Source: Hydrogenophilales bacterium
GTDB taxonomy: Bacteria > Pseudomonadota > Gammaproteobacteria > Burkholderiales > Thiobacillaceae
Assembly: GCA_016195805.1 (NCBI GenBank)
Contig: JACPYT010000016.1
Coordinates: 124,001 to 188,000, forward strand
Length of the DNA: 64,000 nt
Reading direction: 5' to 3'
Shown here: piece after piece, positions 34,383 to 43,698 of the stretch
Numbering within the stretch: position 1 is the first letter of the stretch
Layout: the number at the start of each line of letters is the position of its first letter
The notes under the pieces: generated by a model
Seen by the model: only the letters and a program-made list of their open reading frames with translations
Database searches by the model: none
Told to the model about the DNA's origin: nothing
Translations under genes and position numbers: made by a program

Positions 34383-35228
34383 ATGAGCGAGATCGCGAGC
34401 GAGCGTCAGAATGCGCTGAAATCGATTGTCGAAAGACAGATGGAGTTGCTGCGGTTAAGCTTGTTCGTGGCAACCCAAGGGCCAACTGTGTATCAGGGCG
34501 AAACGCTGCGTTGCACGCTTAGCGAAGCCAAGCTGAAGACGTCCCAACAGATCGCCATGGCGGCTGGGCAATCCGTTCACACGATTCTGAAGTGTGCTGA
34601 ATGGCGGGGAATTCCGGTCCGTGACCTCTACCCAATTGCTCGAAGTGCTGTCGAATCCTTCATCAATGCCGCTTTTCTCTTGATTGAAGATGAGTCGGCA
34701 GCAGAAAGGGCTGTGCGCTGGGTGAAGTACCGAGCATGGAAGGAGGTCAACAGGGAGGTAGGCAGTGGTGAATTCAAGCTTCGTTTGTCGTCGTCACAAG
34801 GTGAACAATCGCCACTGGCGGAATTTTTGGAGTTCACAGCCAAAGGGGCAAGTCGTGAATGGTCCGCTTTAGATGCCCCCAGCCGCATAAGGCGCGTTGG
34901 GGAGATTGTGGGGAAGAAGGCCGGAAGCCGACTACTCGGAGCGTACGCGCTGATTTACTCGGTTTCCTCGGAAATCATCCACGGGTCGCCCTTTGGCGTG
35001 AATTTTTTTTACCAGGCGCACATGCCGCCAAGTGGGACGGTCGACGGGTTCCGTGAAGCCACAGGCAAACAAGTTGAAGGCATTCTGATTGCTGTGGCTC
35101 ATGCGGCAGCTGGCTATCTGGCTGCCTTCTTCCGATCAATGCAAATGTCCGCACCTTACGAAACAGAACAAGAGTTGTTCAACCAGCTGCTGGCACTTGA
35201 AGGAGTGGAGCCGCAACAGGTGGAGTAG
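34383..35228 (+). CDS. DUF5677-like protein
   Basis: A 281-residue soluble protein of lower GC than its neighbours, suggesting acquisition. The helical pattern, with ARSAVESFINAAFLLIED and the late SSEIIHGSPFGVNFF, resembles the DUF5677 family, whose members often have an S/N-x-x-x-H motif in a HEPN-like helical fold and turn up near defence genes. I cannot confirm a function. It is flanked by the MBL gene and a small repeat region. Confidence 0.6.
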   Translation: MSEIASERQNALKSIVERQMELLRLSLFVATQGPTVYQGETLRCTLSEAKLKTSQQIAMAAGQSVHTILKCAEWRGIPVRDLYPIARSAVESFINAAFLLIEDESAAERAVRWVKYRAWKEVNREVGSGEFKLRLSSSQGEQSPLAEFLEFTAKGASREWSALDAPSRIRRVGEIVGKKAGSRLLGAYALIYSVSSEIIHGSPFGVNFFYQAHMPPSGTVDGFREATGKQVEGILIAVAHAAAGYLAAFFRSMQMSAPYETEQELFNQLLALEGVEPQQVE

Positions 35229-35344
35229 CTGACCTGACGAGGTTGAGGTACAAGCGACAGGCACGACTAACCGAGTCACCGACTGCACCTGATTTGGAAA
35301 TAACGGTTGCGGATGTCATCAGTCCATTGTCGGCCGAGTTGAAG

Positions 35345-35494
35345 AGTGTGACTGAACTGCAACTTCTCCTCGGAAAGCCGCATGGATGCGAGAGATGTCG
35401 GTTCTTCCGTTGCAAAAGGAAGTGTGACTGAATTGCAACTTTTCCCCCCGCAAACCCGCATGGATATTAGGGTGTCGATTCTTCCAGTGGAAAA
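35345..35494. repeat. Two imperfect 75-bp tandem direct repeats
   Basis: AGTGTGACTGAACTGCAACT starts one unit at 35345; AGTGTGACTGAATTGCAACT starts the next at 35420. Both continue through CCGCATGGAT and a TCTTCC motif. The period is 75 bases. They fill the middle of the 419-base gene-free gap 35229-35647, and the second unit runs into a fragment of the MBL gene. Confidence 0.75.
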
Positions 35495-35516
35495 CGCCGG
35501 GCAGGATTTCCTTCAT
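35460..35516 (-). pseudogene. 5' fragment of an MBL-fold gene
   Basis: On the minus strand from the ATG at 35516 the peptide MKEILPGVFHWKNRHPNIH closely resembles the N-terminus of the nearby MBL protein (MKEILPRVWHWKTFHEGIQ). After about 19 residues the similarity ends in the tandem repeat. It is a partial duplication, not a gene. Confidence 0.65.
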
Positions 35517-35647
35517 GGCGGGACCTTTCTTCCAGACCGTACACCTCCAGTAAAGACGACGCCCGAGCAAATGAAAGCTGCCCGTGATGGTTCGCGGGGA
35601 GGCCGGTTGCCATCTATAACGGAGGGCAGGATCTGGAGAGACATCCG

Positions 35648-36352
35648 ATGCACACGCCCCCCAGTGTAATGATCACCGGAGCCAACCGCGGCCTCGGGCT
35701 GGAGTGGGCGCGGCAGTATGCCGAGACCGGCCGGCGGGTGTTCGCGAGTTGCCGTCGCCCCGAGGAAGCCGACGACCTCAAGGCGCTGGCCGACGGGCAT
35801 CCACGGGTCAGTCTGCACCGCCTGGACGTGACCGACAGCGAGCAGCTGCGCACCCTGCAACTCGATCTGGAAGACGCCCGGATCGACGTGTTGCTCAACA
35901 ACGCGGGCGTGTACCTGGACAAGTTCATGGGGGACGTCGGCGGCATCGACTACGACGTCTGGCTGCGCACCTTCGCCGTCAACACGCTGGGGGCGGTGCG
36001 GGTGAGCGAGGCCTTCATCGGACAGGTGGCGCGTAGCGAGAAGAAACTGGTGGTGGCGATCAGCAGCCACATGGGCTCGATCGCCGAGATCGCCGTGCCC
36101 GGAAACTACGCCTACCGCTCCAGCAAGGCGGCATTGAATGCCGCGATGAAGGGACTGTCGCATGCGCTCTCGTCACGCGGCATCGGCGTCCTGCTGCTGC
36201 ATCCGGGCTGGGTGAAGACCCGCATGGGCGGGCCGGATTCGCCGCTCAGTCCCGAGCAGAGCGTGCGCGGCATGCGCGCCCTGGTGGACAACTTCGAGCC
36301 GTCGCTGAACGGACGCTTCTTCCGCTACAACGGCAGCGAAATTCCCTGGTGA
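35648..36352 (+). CDS. SDR-family oxidoreductase (CsgA-like)
   Basis: A 234-residue short-chain dehydrogenase. TGANRGLGLEW is the NAD(P)-binding glycine motif, LLNNAGVY the NNAG motif, and SSHMGSI with YAYRSSK supply the catalytic Ser, Tyr and Lys. The set resembles C-factor/CsgA-like SDRs, which lack a defined substrate. It ends 24 bases before the convergent metal cluster. Confidence 0.9.
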   Translation: MHTPPSVMITGANRGLGLEWARQYAETGRRVFASCRRPEEADDLKALADGHPRVSLHRLDVTDSEQLRTLQLDLEDARIDVLLNNAGVYLDKFMGDVGGIDYDVWLRTFAVNTLGAVRVSEAFIGQVARSEKKLVVAISSHMGSIAEIAVPGNYAYRSSKAALNAAMKGLSHALSSRGIGVLLLHPGWVKTRMGGPDSPLSPEQSVRGMRALVDNFEPSLNGRFFRYNGSEIPW

Positions 36353-36376
36353 TCCTGCGCGCGGGGTGACGCCCGT

Positions 36377-37015
36377 CTACTTGCTGTTATCGGGTGCCGA
36401 GCCCCTGCGCCAATAGGTGCGCAGCTTCTCCTGCTGCTCCTTGGTGAGGACGGCTTCCATGCGTTTCTGCGCCGCCACCGAAGAGTCGTACATCTGCTGC
36501 CGGAGCTTGCCGAATTCCTTGTACGCCGCGTCGATGGCTGCGTTGTCCCGTTTCGGGGCGAGGTTCAGGTCGCGCAGCCTGGCCTGCTGGTTCATCATCT
36601 CGCCCATCAGGGCCCAATGCGCCTTGCGGGTTTCATCCTGGATCTTGTTGACCTTGGCCTGCTGCTCCGGGGTCAGGTCGAGGCCGGTTCCCCAATAGGG
36701 CCCCATCATCATGCCGGGACCCATTCCATAGCCACCCATCATTCCCGGGCCCATGCCGTAACCCCCGCCGCCCATCATGCCGGGACCCATTCCATACGCT
36801 CCGTAACCGCCATAACCCCCCATCATGCCGGAGCCCATTCCGTAGCCTCCACCTCCCATCATCCCCGGCCCCCCTCCATAACAGCCGGGCGTGCCGGGGC
36901 CGCCCTGGCATGGGGGGGTGGGCTGGTCGGCGGCCAGGAGGAGGGGAGCCGTTCCGGCCAGGGCGAGTGCGAGGCTGCAGGCAGCCAGCCGGACGAACTG
37001 TCGTGTGTTGTTCAT
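36377..37015 (-). CDS. Spy/CpxP-like periplasmic protein with Met-Gly repeats
   Basis: A 212-residue protein from the ATG of MNNTRQF. A signal peptide ends near LLLAADQ. Residues about 45-110 consist of repeats of the type GPGMMGGGGYGMG, very rich in Met, Gly and Tyr. The C-terminal part (about 112-200) is a Spy/CpxP/heavy-metal sensor-type helical domain (LTPEQQAKVNKIQDETRKAH, KLRQQMYDSSVAAQKRME). Met-rich segments bind Cu(I), which fits the copper ATPase downstream on the same strand. It probably acts as a metal-binding chaperone in the periplasm. Confidence 0.8.
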   Translation of the reverse strand: MNNTRQFVRLAACSLALALAGTAPLLLAADQPTPPCQGGPGTPGCYGGGPGMMGGGGYGMGSGMMGGYGGYGAYGMGPGMMGGGGYGMGPGMMGGYGMGPGMMMGPYWGTGLDLTPEQQAKVNKIQDETRKAHWALMGEMMNQQARLRDLNLAPKRDNAAIDAAYKEFGKLRQQMYDSSVAAQKRMEAVLTKEQQEKLRTYWRRGSAPDNSK

Positions 37016-37073
37016 GGCAATTTCCTTTCCAAGCGGGGTTGATGAAGCGGTTGGAACGACAAAGGCATGCCCC

Positions 37074-37343
37074 CTATTTTTCCAGGAGGTCGTCCCGTTT
37101 CTGGAGATACTCGTCGCGACCGATTTCGCCGCGCGCGTAGGTTTCCTTGAGAATATCGAGCGGGTTTTTTTGTTCCGGACGGGCTTCGCTGCCACCCTCG
37201 CCCCGGGGTCTGGCAAACAGATACTTCAGCAAGGCGATGATCAGGAGAAGGGGAATCCCCCACATCAGGATCATCCAGAAGGCGCCGAACAGCATGCCGA
37301 ACCCGCCATCGAACATCCATCCATGATTGTAGGGACCGTACAT
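37074..37343 (-). CDS. SHOCT-domain membrane protein
   Basis: An 89-residue protein with one membrane helix (about 20-45, FWMILMWGIPLLLIIALLKY) and a C-terminal SHOCT motif (DILKETYARGEIGRDEYLQK). The N-terminus MYGPYNHGWM carries His and Met. Such small proteins often accompany copper and Spy-like genes. It lies just upstream of the Spy-like gene in the transcription direction. Confidence 0.82.
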   Translation of the reverse strand: MYGPYNHGWMFDGGFGMLFGAFWMILMWGIPLLLIIALLKYLFARPRGEGGSEARPEQKNPLDILKETYARGEIGRDEYLQKRDDLLEK

Positions 37344-37555
37344 GCGCGTCCTTGCTTGGGTTTACGGGAATAAAGTCAGATCGGGCCGGGCGTAAACAAG
37401 ATTTCAAGAAAACGGACAAGCCAGTCAACTATAGTCAAGCCGGCGTCGAACACAAACGGTGCTGGCGAGGCCATGCAAGTCTGCCGGTGGGTCAAGGTGA
37501 ACCAGGATGGTGGGGGCATTCATTCGCGAATCATGCGAGCGGATCTTTGATCTTC

Positions 37556-39949
37556 TCAAAGCTTCATCCGATTGAGCCGCAAGGCGTTTCCCACCACCGA
37601 GACCGAGCTGAAGCTCATGGCTGCCGCCGCAATCATGGGGGAGAGCAGCAGACCGAAGAACGGATACAGCACCCCCGCCGCGACCGGCACCCCCAAGATG
37701 TTGTAGACGAAGGCGAAGAACAGGTTCTGGCGGATATTGCGCATGGTCGCCCGGCTCAGATGTCGTGCGCGGACGATGCCGCGCAGGTCGCCTTTCACCA
37801 GGGTGATGCCGGCGCTCTCCATCGCCACGTCGGTGCCGCTGCCCATGGCCACGCCCACCTGGGCCTGGGCCAGGGCGGGCGCGTCATTGATGCCGTCGCC
37901 GGCCATCGCTACCACCCGGCCTTCGGCCTGGAGCCGCTTGACCACCTCCGATTTCTGATCCGGCAGCACTTCGGCCTGCACCCGCTCGATGCCGAGCCTT
38001 TTCGCCACGGCCTCGGCCGTGACCCGATTGTCGCCGGTGAGCATCACGACCTGAATACCCTCCTGATGGAGCAGGCGCAGGGCTTCCGGGGTGGTCTCCT
38101 TCACCGGGTCGGCTACGCCAATGAGGCCGACGGCCCTGCCGTCGACGGCGACGAACATCACGGTCTGGCCTTCGCTGCGCAGGGCATCGGCCTGTTGCGC
38201 GAGTCCGCCCAGGTCCAGCTTCTGTTCCGCCATCAGCCTTTGGTTGCCTAGCGCCACCGTGTGGGCTTCCACCTCGCCGATGACGCCGCGGCCGGTGACC
38301 GAGCGGAAGTCCTTCACCTCGGGCAGGGCCAGTCCCCGCTCGCCGGCCCCGGCGACGATGGCCGCCGCCAGCGGATGCTCGCTCGCCCGCTCCAGCGCCG
38401 CACCGAGGCGCAGGATGTCGTTTTCGTCGAAGCCTGGCGCGGCGGTCACGGCCATCAGGCGCGGCCTGCCTTCGGTCAGGGTGCCGGTCTTGTCGACCAC
38501 CAGGGTGTCGACTTTCTCCATCACTTCCAGTACCTCGGCGTGTCTGATCAGCACGCCCGACGTCGCGCCGCGGCCGGTGCCCACCATGATGGACATGGGC
38601 GTGGCGAGCCCCAGCGCGCAGGGGCAGGCGATGATCAGCACCGCCACGGCGTTCACCACCGCGTGGCCGAGGCGGGGCTCCGGGCCGACGAGCGCCCAGA
38701 CCGCGAAGGTCAGCACCGCCACCCCCACTACCGTGGGGACGAACCAGCCGGAGACCGTGTCGGCCAGCCGCTGGATCGGTGCGCGGCTGCGTTGGGCCTC
38801 GCTCACCATGCGCACGATCTGGGCCAGCAGGGTATCGGCGCCGACCCGCTCGGCCCGCATCAACAGGCCGCCTGTACCGTTCACGGTGGCGCCGATGAGG
38901 CGGTCGCCGGAAGCCTTTTCCACCGGAATCGATTCACCGGTCACCATCGACTCGTCCAGCGCGCTGGCCCCTTCCAGCACCACGCCGTCCACCGGCACCT
39001 TCTCGCCGGGCCGCACGCGCAGCACGTCGCCGGGCATCACCTGATCGAGGGGAATATCCTCCTCGCGTCCGTCAGGGCGCACGATGCGCGCGGTCTTCGG
39101 GGCGAGGCCGAGCAGCATCCTGATGGCGGCGCTGGTGCGGCTGCGGGCGCGCAGTTCCAGCACCTGCCCCAGCAGCACCAGGGCGGTAATCACCGCCGCC
39201 GCCTCGAAATACACCGGCACCGTGCCGTCTGCCATGCGCAGAGCAGGGGGAAACAGCGCCGGGGCGAGAAGGGCGACGACGCTGTAGCCCCACGCAACCC
39301 CCACGCCGAGCGCGATGAGGGTGAACATGTTGAGGCTGCGGTTGACCAGCGAGGCCCAGCCCCGCTGGAACAGGGGCCAACCGCCCCACAGCACCGCGGG
39401 GCTGGCCAGCAGGAACTCGACCCACTGGATGGAAGCGTGGGGCAGGAAGCGGCCGGTAAACCCGGGTGCCAGGTCGGCGCCCATTGCGATGAGAAACACC
39501 GGCAACGCCAAAGCGGTGCTGAGCCAGAACCGACGGCTCATGTCGGCGAGTTCGGGATTCTCCGCCTCTTCCAGGCTGGCGGTGCGGGGTTCCAGCGCCA
39601 TGCCGCAGATCGGGCAGTTCCCCGGTTCGCTGCGCACAATCTCCGGGTGCATGGGACAGACGTATTCGGTGGCGGCCGTTGCCGGCGCAGGCGGGGCGGG
39701 CGGCAGCAGCGGCTCGAGCGCCATGCCGCACTTGGGACAGGCGCCGGGCGCGTCCTGGCGGATCTCGGGATGCATGGGGCAGGTATAGACCACCGGTATT
39801 GGCGGGGGGCGGGCGTAATTCTGAGGAGCTGCCTGAAACTTGTGCAGGCAGCTAGCGGAGCAAAAGAAGTAATGCTTGCCCTGGTACTCGGCGCTGCCGG
39901 CGGCCGTTTGTTCGTCTACCGTCATGCCGCACACCGGATCGATTGCCAT
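37556..39949 (-). CDS. Heavy-metal (probably copper) P1B-type ATPase with YHS and metal-binding domains
   Basis: A 797-residue pump. It opens with a YHS-type domain ([10 protein letters not shown]...[12 protein letters not shown]), followed by two short heavy-metal-binding motifs ([20 protein letters not shown] and [20 protein letters not shown]). The core has eight membrane helices with the ion motif [10 protein letters not shown], the phosphorylation motif [26 protein letters not shown], and a C-terminal helix with [15 protein letters not shown]. These are the CopA/SilP-type (P1B-1) signatures, so Cu+ or Ag+ export is the likely role. It is the centre of the minus-strand metal cluster. Confidence 0.92.
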   Translation of the reverse strand: MAIDPVCGMTVDEQTAAGSAEYQGKHYFFCSASCLHKFQAAPQNYARPPPIPVVYTCPMHPEIRQDAPGACPKCGMALEPLLPPAPPAPATAATEYVCPMHPEIVRSEPGNCPICGMALEPRTASLEEAENPELADMSRRFWLSTALALPVFLIAMGADLAPGFTGRFLPHASIQWVEFLLASPAVLWGGWPLFQRGWASLVNRSLNMFTLIALGVGVAWGYSVVALLAPALFPPALRMADGTVPVYFEAAAVITALVLLGQVLELRARSRTSAAIRMLLGLAPKTARIVRPDGREEDIPLDQVMPGDVLRVRPGEKVPVDGVVLEGASALDESMVTGESIPVEKASGDRLIGATVNGTGGLLMRAERVGADTLLAQIVRMVSEAQRSRAPIQRLADTVSGWFVPTVVGVAVLTFAVWALVGPEPRLGHAVVNAVAVLIIACPCALGLATPMSIMVGTGRGATSGVLIRHAEVLEVMEKVDTLVVDKTGTLTEGRPRLMAVTAAPGFDENDILRLGAALERASEHPLAAAIVAGAGERGLALPEVKDFRSVTGRGVIGEVEAHTVALGNQRLMAEQKLDLGGLAQQADALRSEGQTVMFVAVDGRAVGLIGVADPVKETTPEALRLLHQEGIQVVMLTGDNRVTAEAVAKRLGIERVQAEVLPDQKSEVVKRLQAEGRVVAMAGDGINDAPALAQAQVGVAMGSGTDVAMESAGITLVKGDLRGIVRARHLSRATMRNIRQNLFFAFVYNILGVPVAAGVLYPFFGLLLSPMIAAAAMSFSSVSVVGNALRLNRMKL

Positions 39950-39992
39950 GGCGCGTTCCTTTCATCAAAACTGCTCCTTGCGTTTGCGCTTC

Positions 39993-40430
39993 CTAAGGAC
40001 GCGAGCCCAGCTGCCAGCGGAAGATTCTGGGGATCGCCTCTCCGGTCCGGCGAATCTGCAATTCGACCGCTTGCGGCAGCGGGGTCACGGCGTCGAAGTG
40101 CAGTACCCCCTTGCGGTGATGCCCACCGGCGGGTGCGCCTTCCCAGCCCAGGGGGCGATAAGGCTTGCCGTCGGCGATGAGCGTCGAGGCGCGGGCCAGG
40201 TCATCGTCGAGGGGCTGGGTATGGGTTTCCAGGGTGATGGTGAAGTCCCACGTTTTTGCGCCGCGCGGGAATCCTCGTGGCGCGACGGTGATTTTCACGC
40301 CATCCTGGTTGCTGACTTGCGAAGCCGGAGCCGTTTCCGCTGCGCGTGCCTCGCCGAAGCCGGCTGCACAGAAGGGGGACAACGCGATAGCGAAAACCAG
40401 TGCACAGGCGATCAAGCGTCGACGAGACAT
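39993..40430 (-). CDS. Exported hypothetical protein of the metal cluster
   Basis: A 145-residue protein with a signal peptide (MSRRRLIACALVFAIALSPF; cleavage near ARAAE). The mature part is beta-rich (WDFTITLETHTQPLDDDLAR; GWEGAPAGGHHRKGVLHFD; VELQIRR) and contains a His pair. It overlaps the upstream membrane protein gene by 19 bases, so the two are co-translated. I do not know the family by name. Confidence 0.7.
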   Translation of the reverse strand: MSRRRLIACALVFAIALSPFCAAGFGEARAAETAPASQVSNQDGVKITVAPRGFPRGAKTWDFTITLETHTQPLDDDLARASTLIADGKPYRPLGWEGAPAGGHHRKGVLHFDAVTPLPQAVELQIRRTGEAIPRIFRWQLGSRP

Positions 40431-40882
40431 TGTTGGTGCTCCTTGAAGGCTTTGATGACTTTCGGCGCGATATACAGGATGCCCGCCAGGTTAAATGCCA
40501 GCCCTAACCAGAACAGCTGGGCCTGATACTGGGCGACCAGGGTGATGAAACCCGTCACCCCCAGCACCGGCAGGATATTGACCAGATAATGGGCACAGCA
40601 GGAAATCATCGCGGCAGTCGAGGTCGTGCCCGAGGCGGCGACCATTCTGCCGGACATTTTCTGCTGGCCGACGAGCTGCCTGAGGCTGGTGTAGAGCCCC
40701 ACCTGGATGCCGAAACCCAGCGCCAGTGCAATGATGAAATACCGGAAGGCGGCGAATTGCTCGAGGGTAAACTTCCAGCCCGAAATCAGGCTGACTACGC
40801 CGAAGTAGACGGCCAGCATGAGCACAAACGCAGCCGTTCCCCAGGATATGGATTTGACGAGCGCCATGAGGATATCCTTCAC
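40412..40882 (-). CDS. Membrane protein of the metal cluster with SCCAH motif
   Basis: A 156-residue protein (a start five codons later, at MALVKS, is equally likely). It has about four membrane helices. Between the second and third is the motif STAAMISCCAHYLVNILPVL, whose Cys pair and His recur in a family found near copper ATPases. It may sense or carry metal within the membrane; this is inference. It is the first gene of the minus-strand cluster. Confidence 0.65.
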   Translation of the reverse strand: MKDILMALVKSISWGTAAFVLMLAVYFGVVSLISGWKFTLEQFAAFRYFIIALALGFGIQVGLYTSLRQLVGQQKMSGRMVAASGTTSTAAMISCCAHYLVNILPVLGVTGFITLVAQYQAQLFWLGLAFNLAGILYIAPKVIKAFKEHQQCLVDA

Positions 40883-41050
40883 CGTTCCCCGGTATTACGC
40901 CCATTACTGCGGGCGTTATGGACCGTATATCGTCCTCGCCAGGGAACACAGCCTGCTGCCCGGAAAACCCGGATATGCAATGAAGCTTCCCGAATAATAG
41001 TCATGCTTGATTCAATCGGATAGGCGGGGATTTACCCGCGTTCCTTCTGG

Positions 41051-42252
41051 TCACTGGAGCGGAGCGACGACGAGCGGCACCATCATCTCCGCCGCGGAAA
41101 GCCCGCCATGCACGCCCGCGTGGGCATAGCGTTCCTCGCCCTTGAGCCAGTCGCGCAGGATGGCCTGGCCGCGGGGGATCAGGACGTAGTCGCCGAGACG
41201 GTCGCGCAGGCCGGGATGCGCCGCGCCCGGGCCCAGCCAGCCGCGCTGCAGGATATCTGCGCTGCTGAATAGCTGGATGCGGTCGGCCAGCTGCTTCCGC
41301 ACATAGTCCTCGAATAGCCTTTCCCTGCCAGCGCGAACGTAAGCGTAGGCCATGCGGGGCTCGCCGCATAGCGGAAGCAGCAGGGTGTCGCGCAGGGCGG
41401 GATGGTCGTCCAGATCGATGGTCTGCTCCGGCGGGCTGTCGATGAAGCCGTGGTCGGGGTGACGATGAGGCGGCTGCCGCTGCCGGCGACCACGTCCAGC
41501 AGGCCTTCGAACGCTGCGTCCAGCGCGGTGAAGGCGGTCGCGACCTGTTCGCTGCGGATGCCGTATTCGTGAGCCAGGCTGTCGAGTTGCGGCCAGTAGG
41601 CATGGATGTAGCTCGGCGCATCATTGCGCAGCAGCCCGGCGATCAGGCCGAACAGTTCGTCCAGGGTGTCATAGCCGTGCCGCTGCGCGCGACCGGAGAG
41701 CGCGACGTTGAAATCCGAATGAACGATGTTCCGCGGACTCACCACGTGACAAGACAGGGGCAGACGGTCGAACAAGGGCATGAGTCCGAAGAGTGTCGCC
41801 GGCGTGACGCCGGCCTCGCGCAGGGCATGGCGGCCGGTGCGGACGCGGAAGGGCAAGGGGGCGGCGATGGCGCCGATCTCGCGGAAGTACATGTTCCAGC
41901 CGGTGAGACCATGCTGCTGCGGGGCGAGGCCGGTGAGGAAGGTGGGAATGGCGCTGGCGGTGGTGGAGGGAAAAACCGAGGTGAGCTGCCCGTGCAGATG
42001 CCGGCGTAGCGCGCCGTCGCGGCTGGACAGATAGTCCAGTCCGAGGCCGTCGACCACCAGCAGCACCAGATGGCGTGCGCCGGCCAGGGCCTGCGGCGGC
42101 AGCGTCGCCAGCGGCGGATAGGCGCTGGTGCCGCCCAGCGCCGTGGCGATGGAGCTCATGAGGTTGACCAGGCTGCCGCCACCATAGTCGGGCAGCACGA
42201 GGGCGGGGTCCTCCTGCGTTTTCCCTGCCTCGCTCATTGAGATGTTCCCCAT
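41051..42252 (-). pseudogene. Alkaline-phosphatase/nucleotide-pyrophosphatase superfamily protein, frameshifted
   Basis: The first ~265 codons from 42252 (or the ATG at 42237) read as a type I phosphodiesterase/phosphatase: VVDGLGLDYL with the metal Asp, FPSTTASAIPTFLTG with the nucleophile Thr, and IHAYWPQLDSLAHEYG. After GSRLIVTP, near 41457, the frame must shift by one base to continue as DHGFIDSPPEQ (metal Asp/His) and end at 41051 after GLSAAEMMVPLVVAPL. Without a shift the protein ends in unrelated sequence. This is either a real one-base deletion or a sequencing error. Confidence 0.75.
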
Positions 42253-42292
42253 TCATTCCGGTCCGGCCACGCGTGCGCATCGCACTCCGTTG

Positions 42293-42664
42293 TCAGGGTG
42301 AGCCCGCATCCTCATGGCGCCTTCCCAGCCAGTACGCGATCGGCAGCATGAGCGCTGCCGCCAGGGTCGGCGCCCAATAGATCCGGTCGTCCGTGTAGCC
42401 GTTATAGTGAAGGTAGCGCTCGGAGATGACCAGCGCCAGACAGGTGGCCAGCAGCAACAGGCCTGATGCCAGCAGCCAGGGTCCGCGCAGGCTTTCGATG
42501 AACAGGCCATAGAGCAGGAATGGCATCAGCACTGCGAACAGTACGCCAGGCTCGAGTACATAGCCAGCATTGTAGAAGGGCACGAGGGACGCGGCGGTAG
42601 CCCCGCCGAGCCCGAGCAGAATGATGAGATAGGCTGCTGGACGAAGGTCCCGGGTGGTGGTCAT
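42293..42664 (-). CDS. Small integral membrane protein
   Basis: A 123-residue protein from the ATG of MTTTRD, with four hydrophobic helices (AAYLIILLGLGGATAASLV; LFAVLMPFLLYGLFIE; LASGLLLLATCLALVI; APTLAAALMLPIAYWLG). No family is recognised. It is divergent from dgkA. Confidence 0.65.
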   Translation of the reverse strand: MTTTRDLRPAAYLIILLGLGGATAASLVPFYNAGYVLEPGVLFAVLMPFLLYGLFIESLRGPWLLASGLLLLATCLALVISERYLHYNGYTDDRIYWAPTLAAALMLPIAYWLGRRHEDAGSP

Positions 42665-42768
42665 GACTGTCCTCCTTGGCATGCAAGTGGGGTCAATTTG
42701 ACCGGCCGGACCGGGGCAGGGTTTCACCCCGCTGCTGGAAGAGGGTTTCGGGAACGGATACGCGCACC

Positions 42769-43140
42769 ATGAGCAAGGTCTTTATTCGTCGCTTGAACAG
42801 TTTTTCCCATGCGTTGCGTGGCATGGGCCTGCTCGTGCGCACGCAAGCGAATGCGCGGGTGCATCTGCTGGCGGCGGGGATGGTGTGTATCGCAGGGATC
42901 TACTGTGGTCTGAGCCGGACGGAATGGCTGTGGATCGTCGCCGCCATCGTGTGGGTGTGGGGCGCCGAGGCCTTCAACACGGCACTGGAACAACTGGCCG
43001 ACACCGTGCATCCCGAGCAGCATCCGGGCATCGGGCGGGCCAAGGATGCGGCGGCGGCCGCGGTGCTGACCGCCGCCCTGGGCGCGGCGATCATTGGCGT
43101 GCTGGTGTTTCTGCCGTATCTCGCCGCCTTGTGGCGGTGA
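42769..43140 (+). CDS. dgkA: Diacylglycerol/undecaprenol kinase
   Basis: A 123-residue membrane enzyme from the ATG of MSKVFIRRLN. It has the DgkA pattern: an N-terminal amphipathic part (RRLNSFSHALRGMGLLVRTQ), three membrane helices and the signature WGAEAFNTALEQLAD, then AKDAAAAAV. DgkA-type kinases phosphorylate diacylglycerol (Gram-negatives) or undecaprenol (Gram-positives). The cell-envelope genes next to it fit either role. Confidence 0.88.
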   Translation: MSKVFIRRLNSFSHALRGMGLLVRTQANARVHLLAAGMVCIAGIYCGLSRTEWLWIVAAIVWVWGAEAFNTALEQLADTVHPEQHPGIGRAKDAAAAAVLTAALGAAIIGVLVFLPYLAALWR

Positions 43141-43155
43141 GACGACGGCGAAGGT

Positions 43156-43698
43156 CTAGCCGCCCCAGGTTCGCACGCGTCCCACGTCCAGGTGGACGAA
43201 ATCGGATGCGGGGTAGTAGCCGACGCCGCCGCCTTGCAGCGCGAGCCCGGTCTTGCGCAGATCGGCCAGCGCGACGCCGGGGATGCGGATGTCGATGGCT
43301 TTGCCTTCCATGTGCAGGCTGTGCTTGGCGACGCCGGAAGAGTGTTCGTGCAGCATCTGGTTGGTGGCGGGCGAACGGTAGCCCGATATGACCTGGAAGG
43401 GCTGCGAGGCGCCGAGCGCGAGGTCGACGCGGTTGAGCAGGTCCAGCAGCTGCGGATCGATGGCCGCGACCTGGTCGTTGCGGAAATCGCGCAGGACGTG
43501 GTTGATTTCGGCCAGTGACTCCGGGACATAGTCGCCCTGCACCCAGTAGGCCAGGTTAAGGCTCTCGCCGGTATGCAGGTTGTGGAAGCGCAGCCGGCGC
43601 TCGGGCGCGGCCTGCCACGCATTTGCCATGGCCGGAAGCGGCAGCGCGGCGGCCAGCATGCCCAGCTTGAGAAATTTGCGTCGACTGATGTGCTTCAT
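43156..43698 (-). CDS. YcbK/DUF882-type peptidase M15 family protein
   Basis: A 180-residue protein with a Tat signal (SRRKFLKLG) and the M15/DUF882 core: SGYRSPATNQML, SLHMEGKAIDIR with the metal His and Asp, and DFVHLDVGRVRTW with the last His. It is probably a zinc peptidase acting on peptidoglycan crosslinks in the periplasm. Its ATG overlaps the stop of the L,D-transpeptidase gene by 4 bases, so both are co-translated. Confidence 0.88.
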   Translation of the reverse strand: MKHISRRKFLKLGMLAAALPLPAMANAWQAAPERRLRFHNLHTGESLNLAYWVQGDYVPESLAEINHVLRDFRNDQVAAIDPQLLDLLNRVDLALGASQPFQVISGYRSPATNQMLHEHSSGVAKHSLHMEGKAIDIRIPGVALADLRKTGLALQGGGVGYYPASDFVHLDVGRVRTWGG

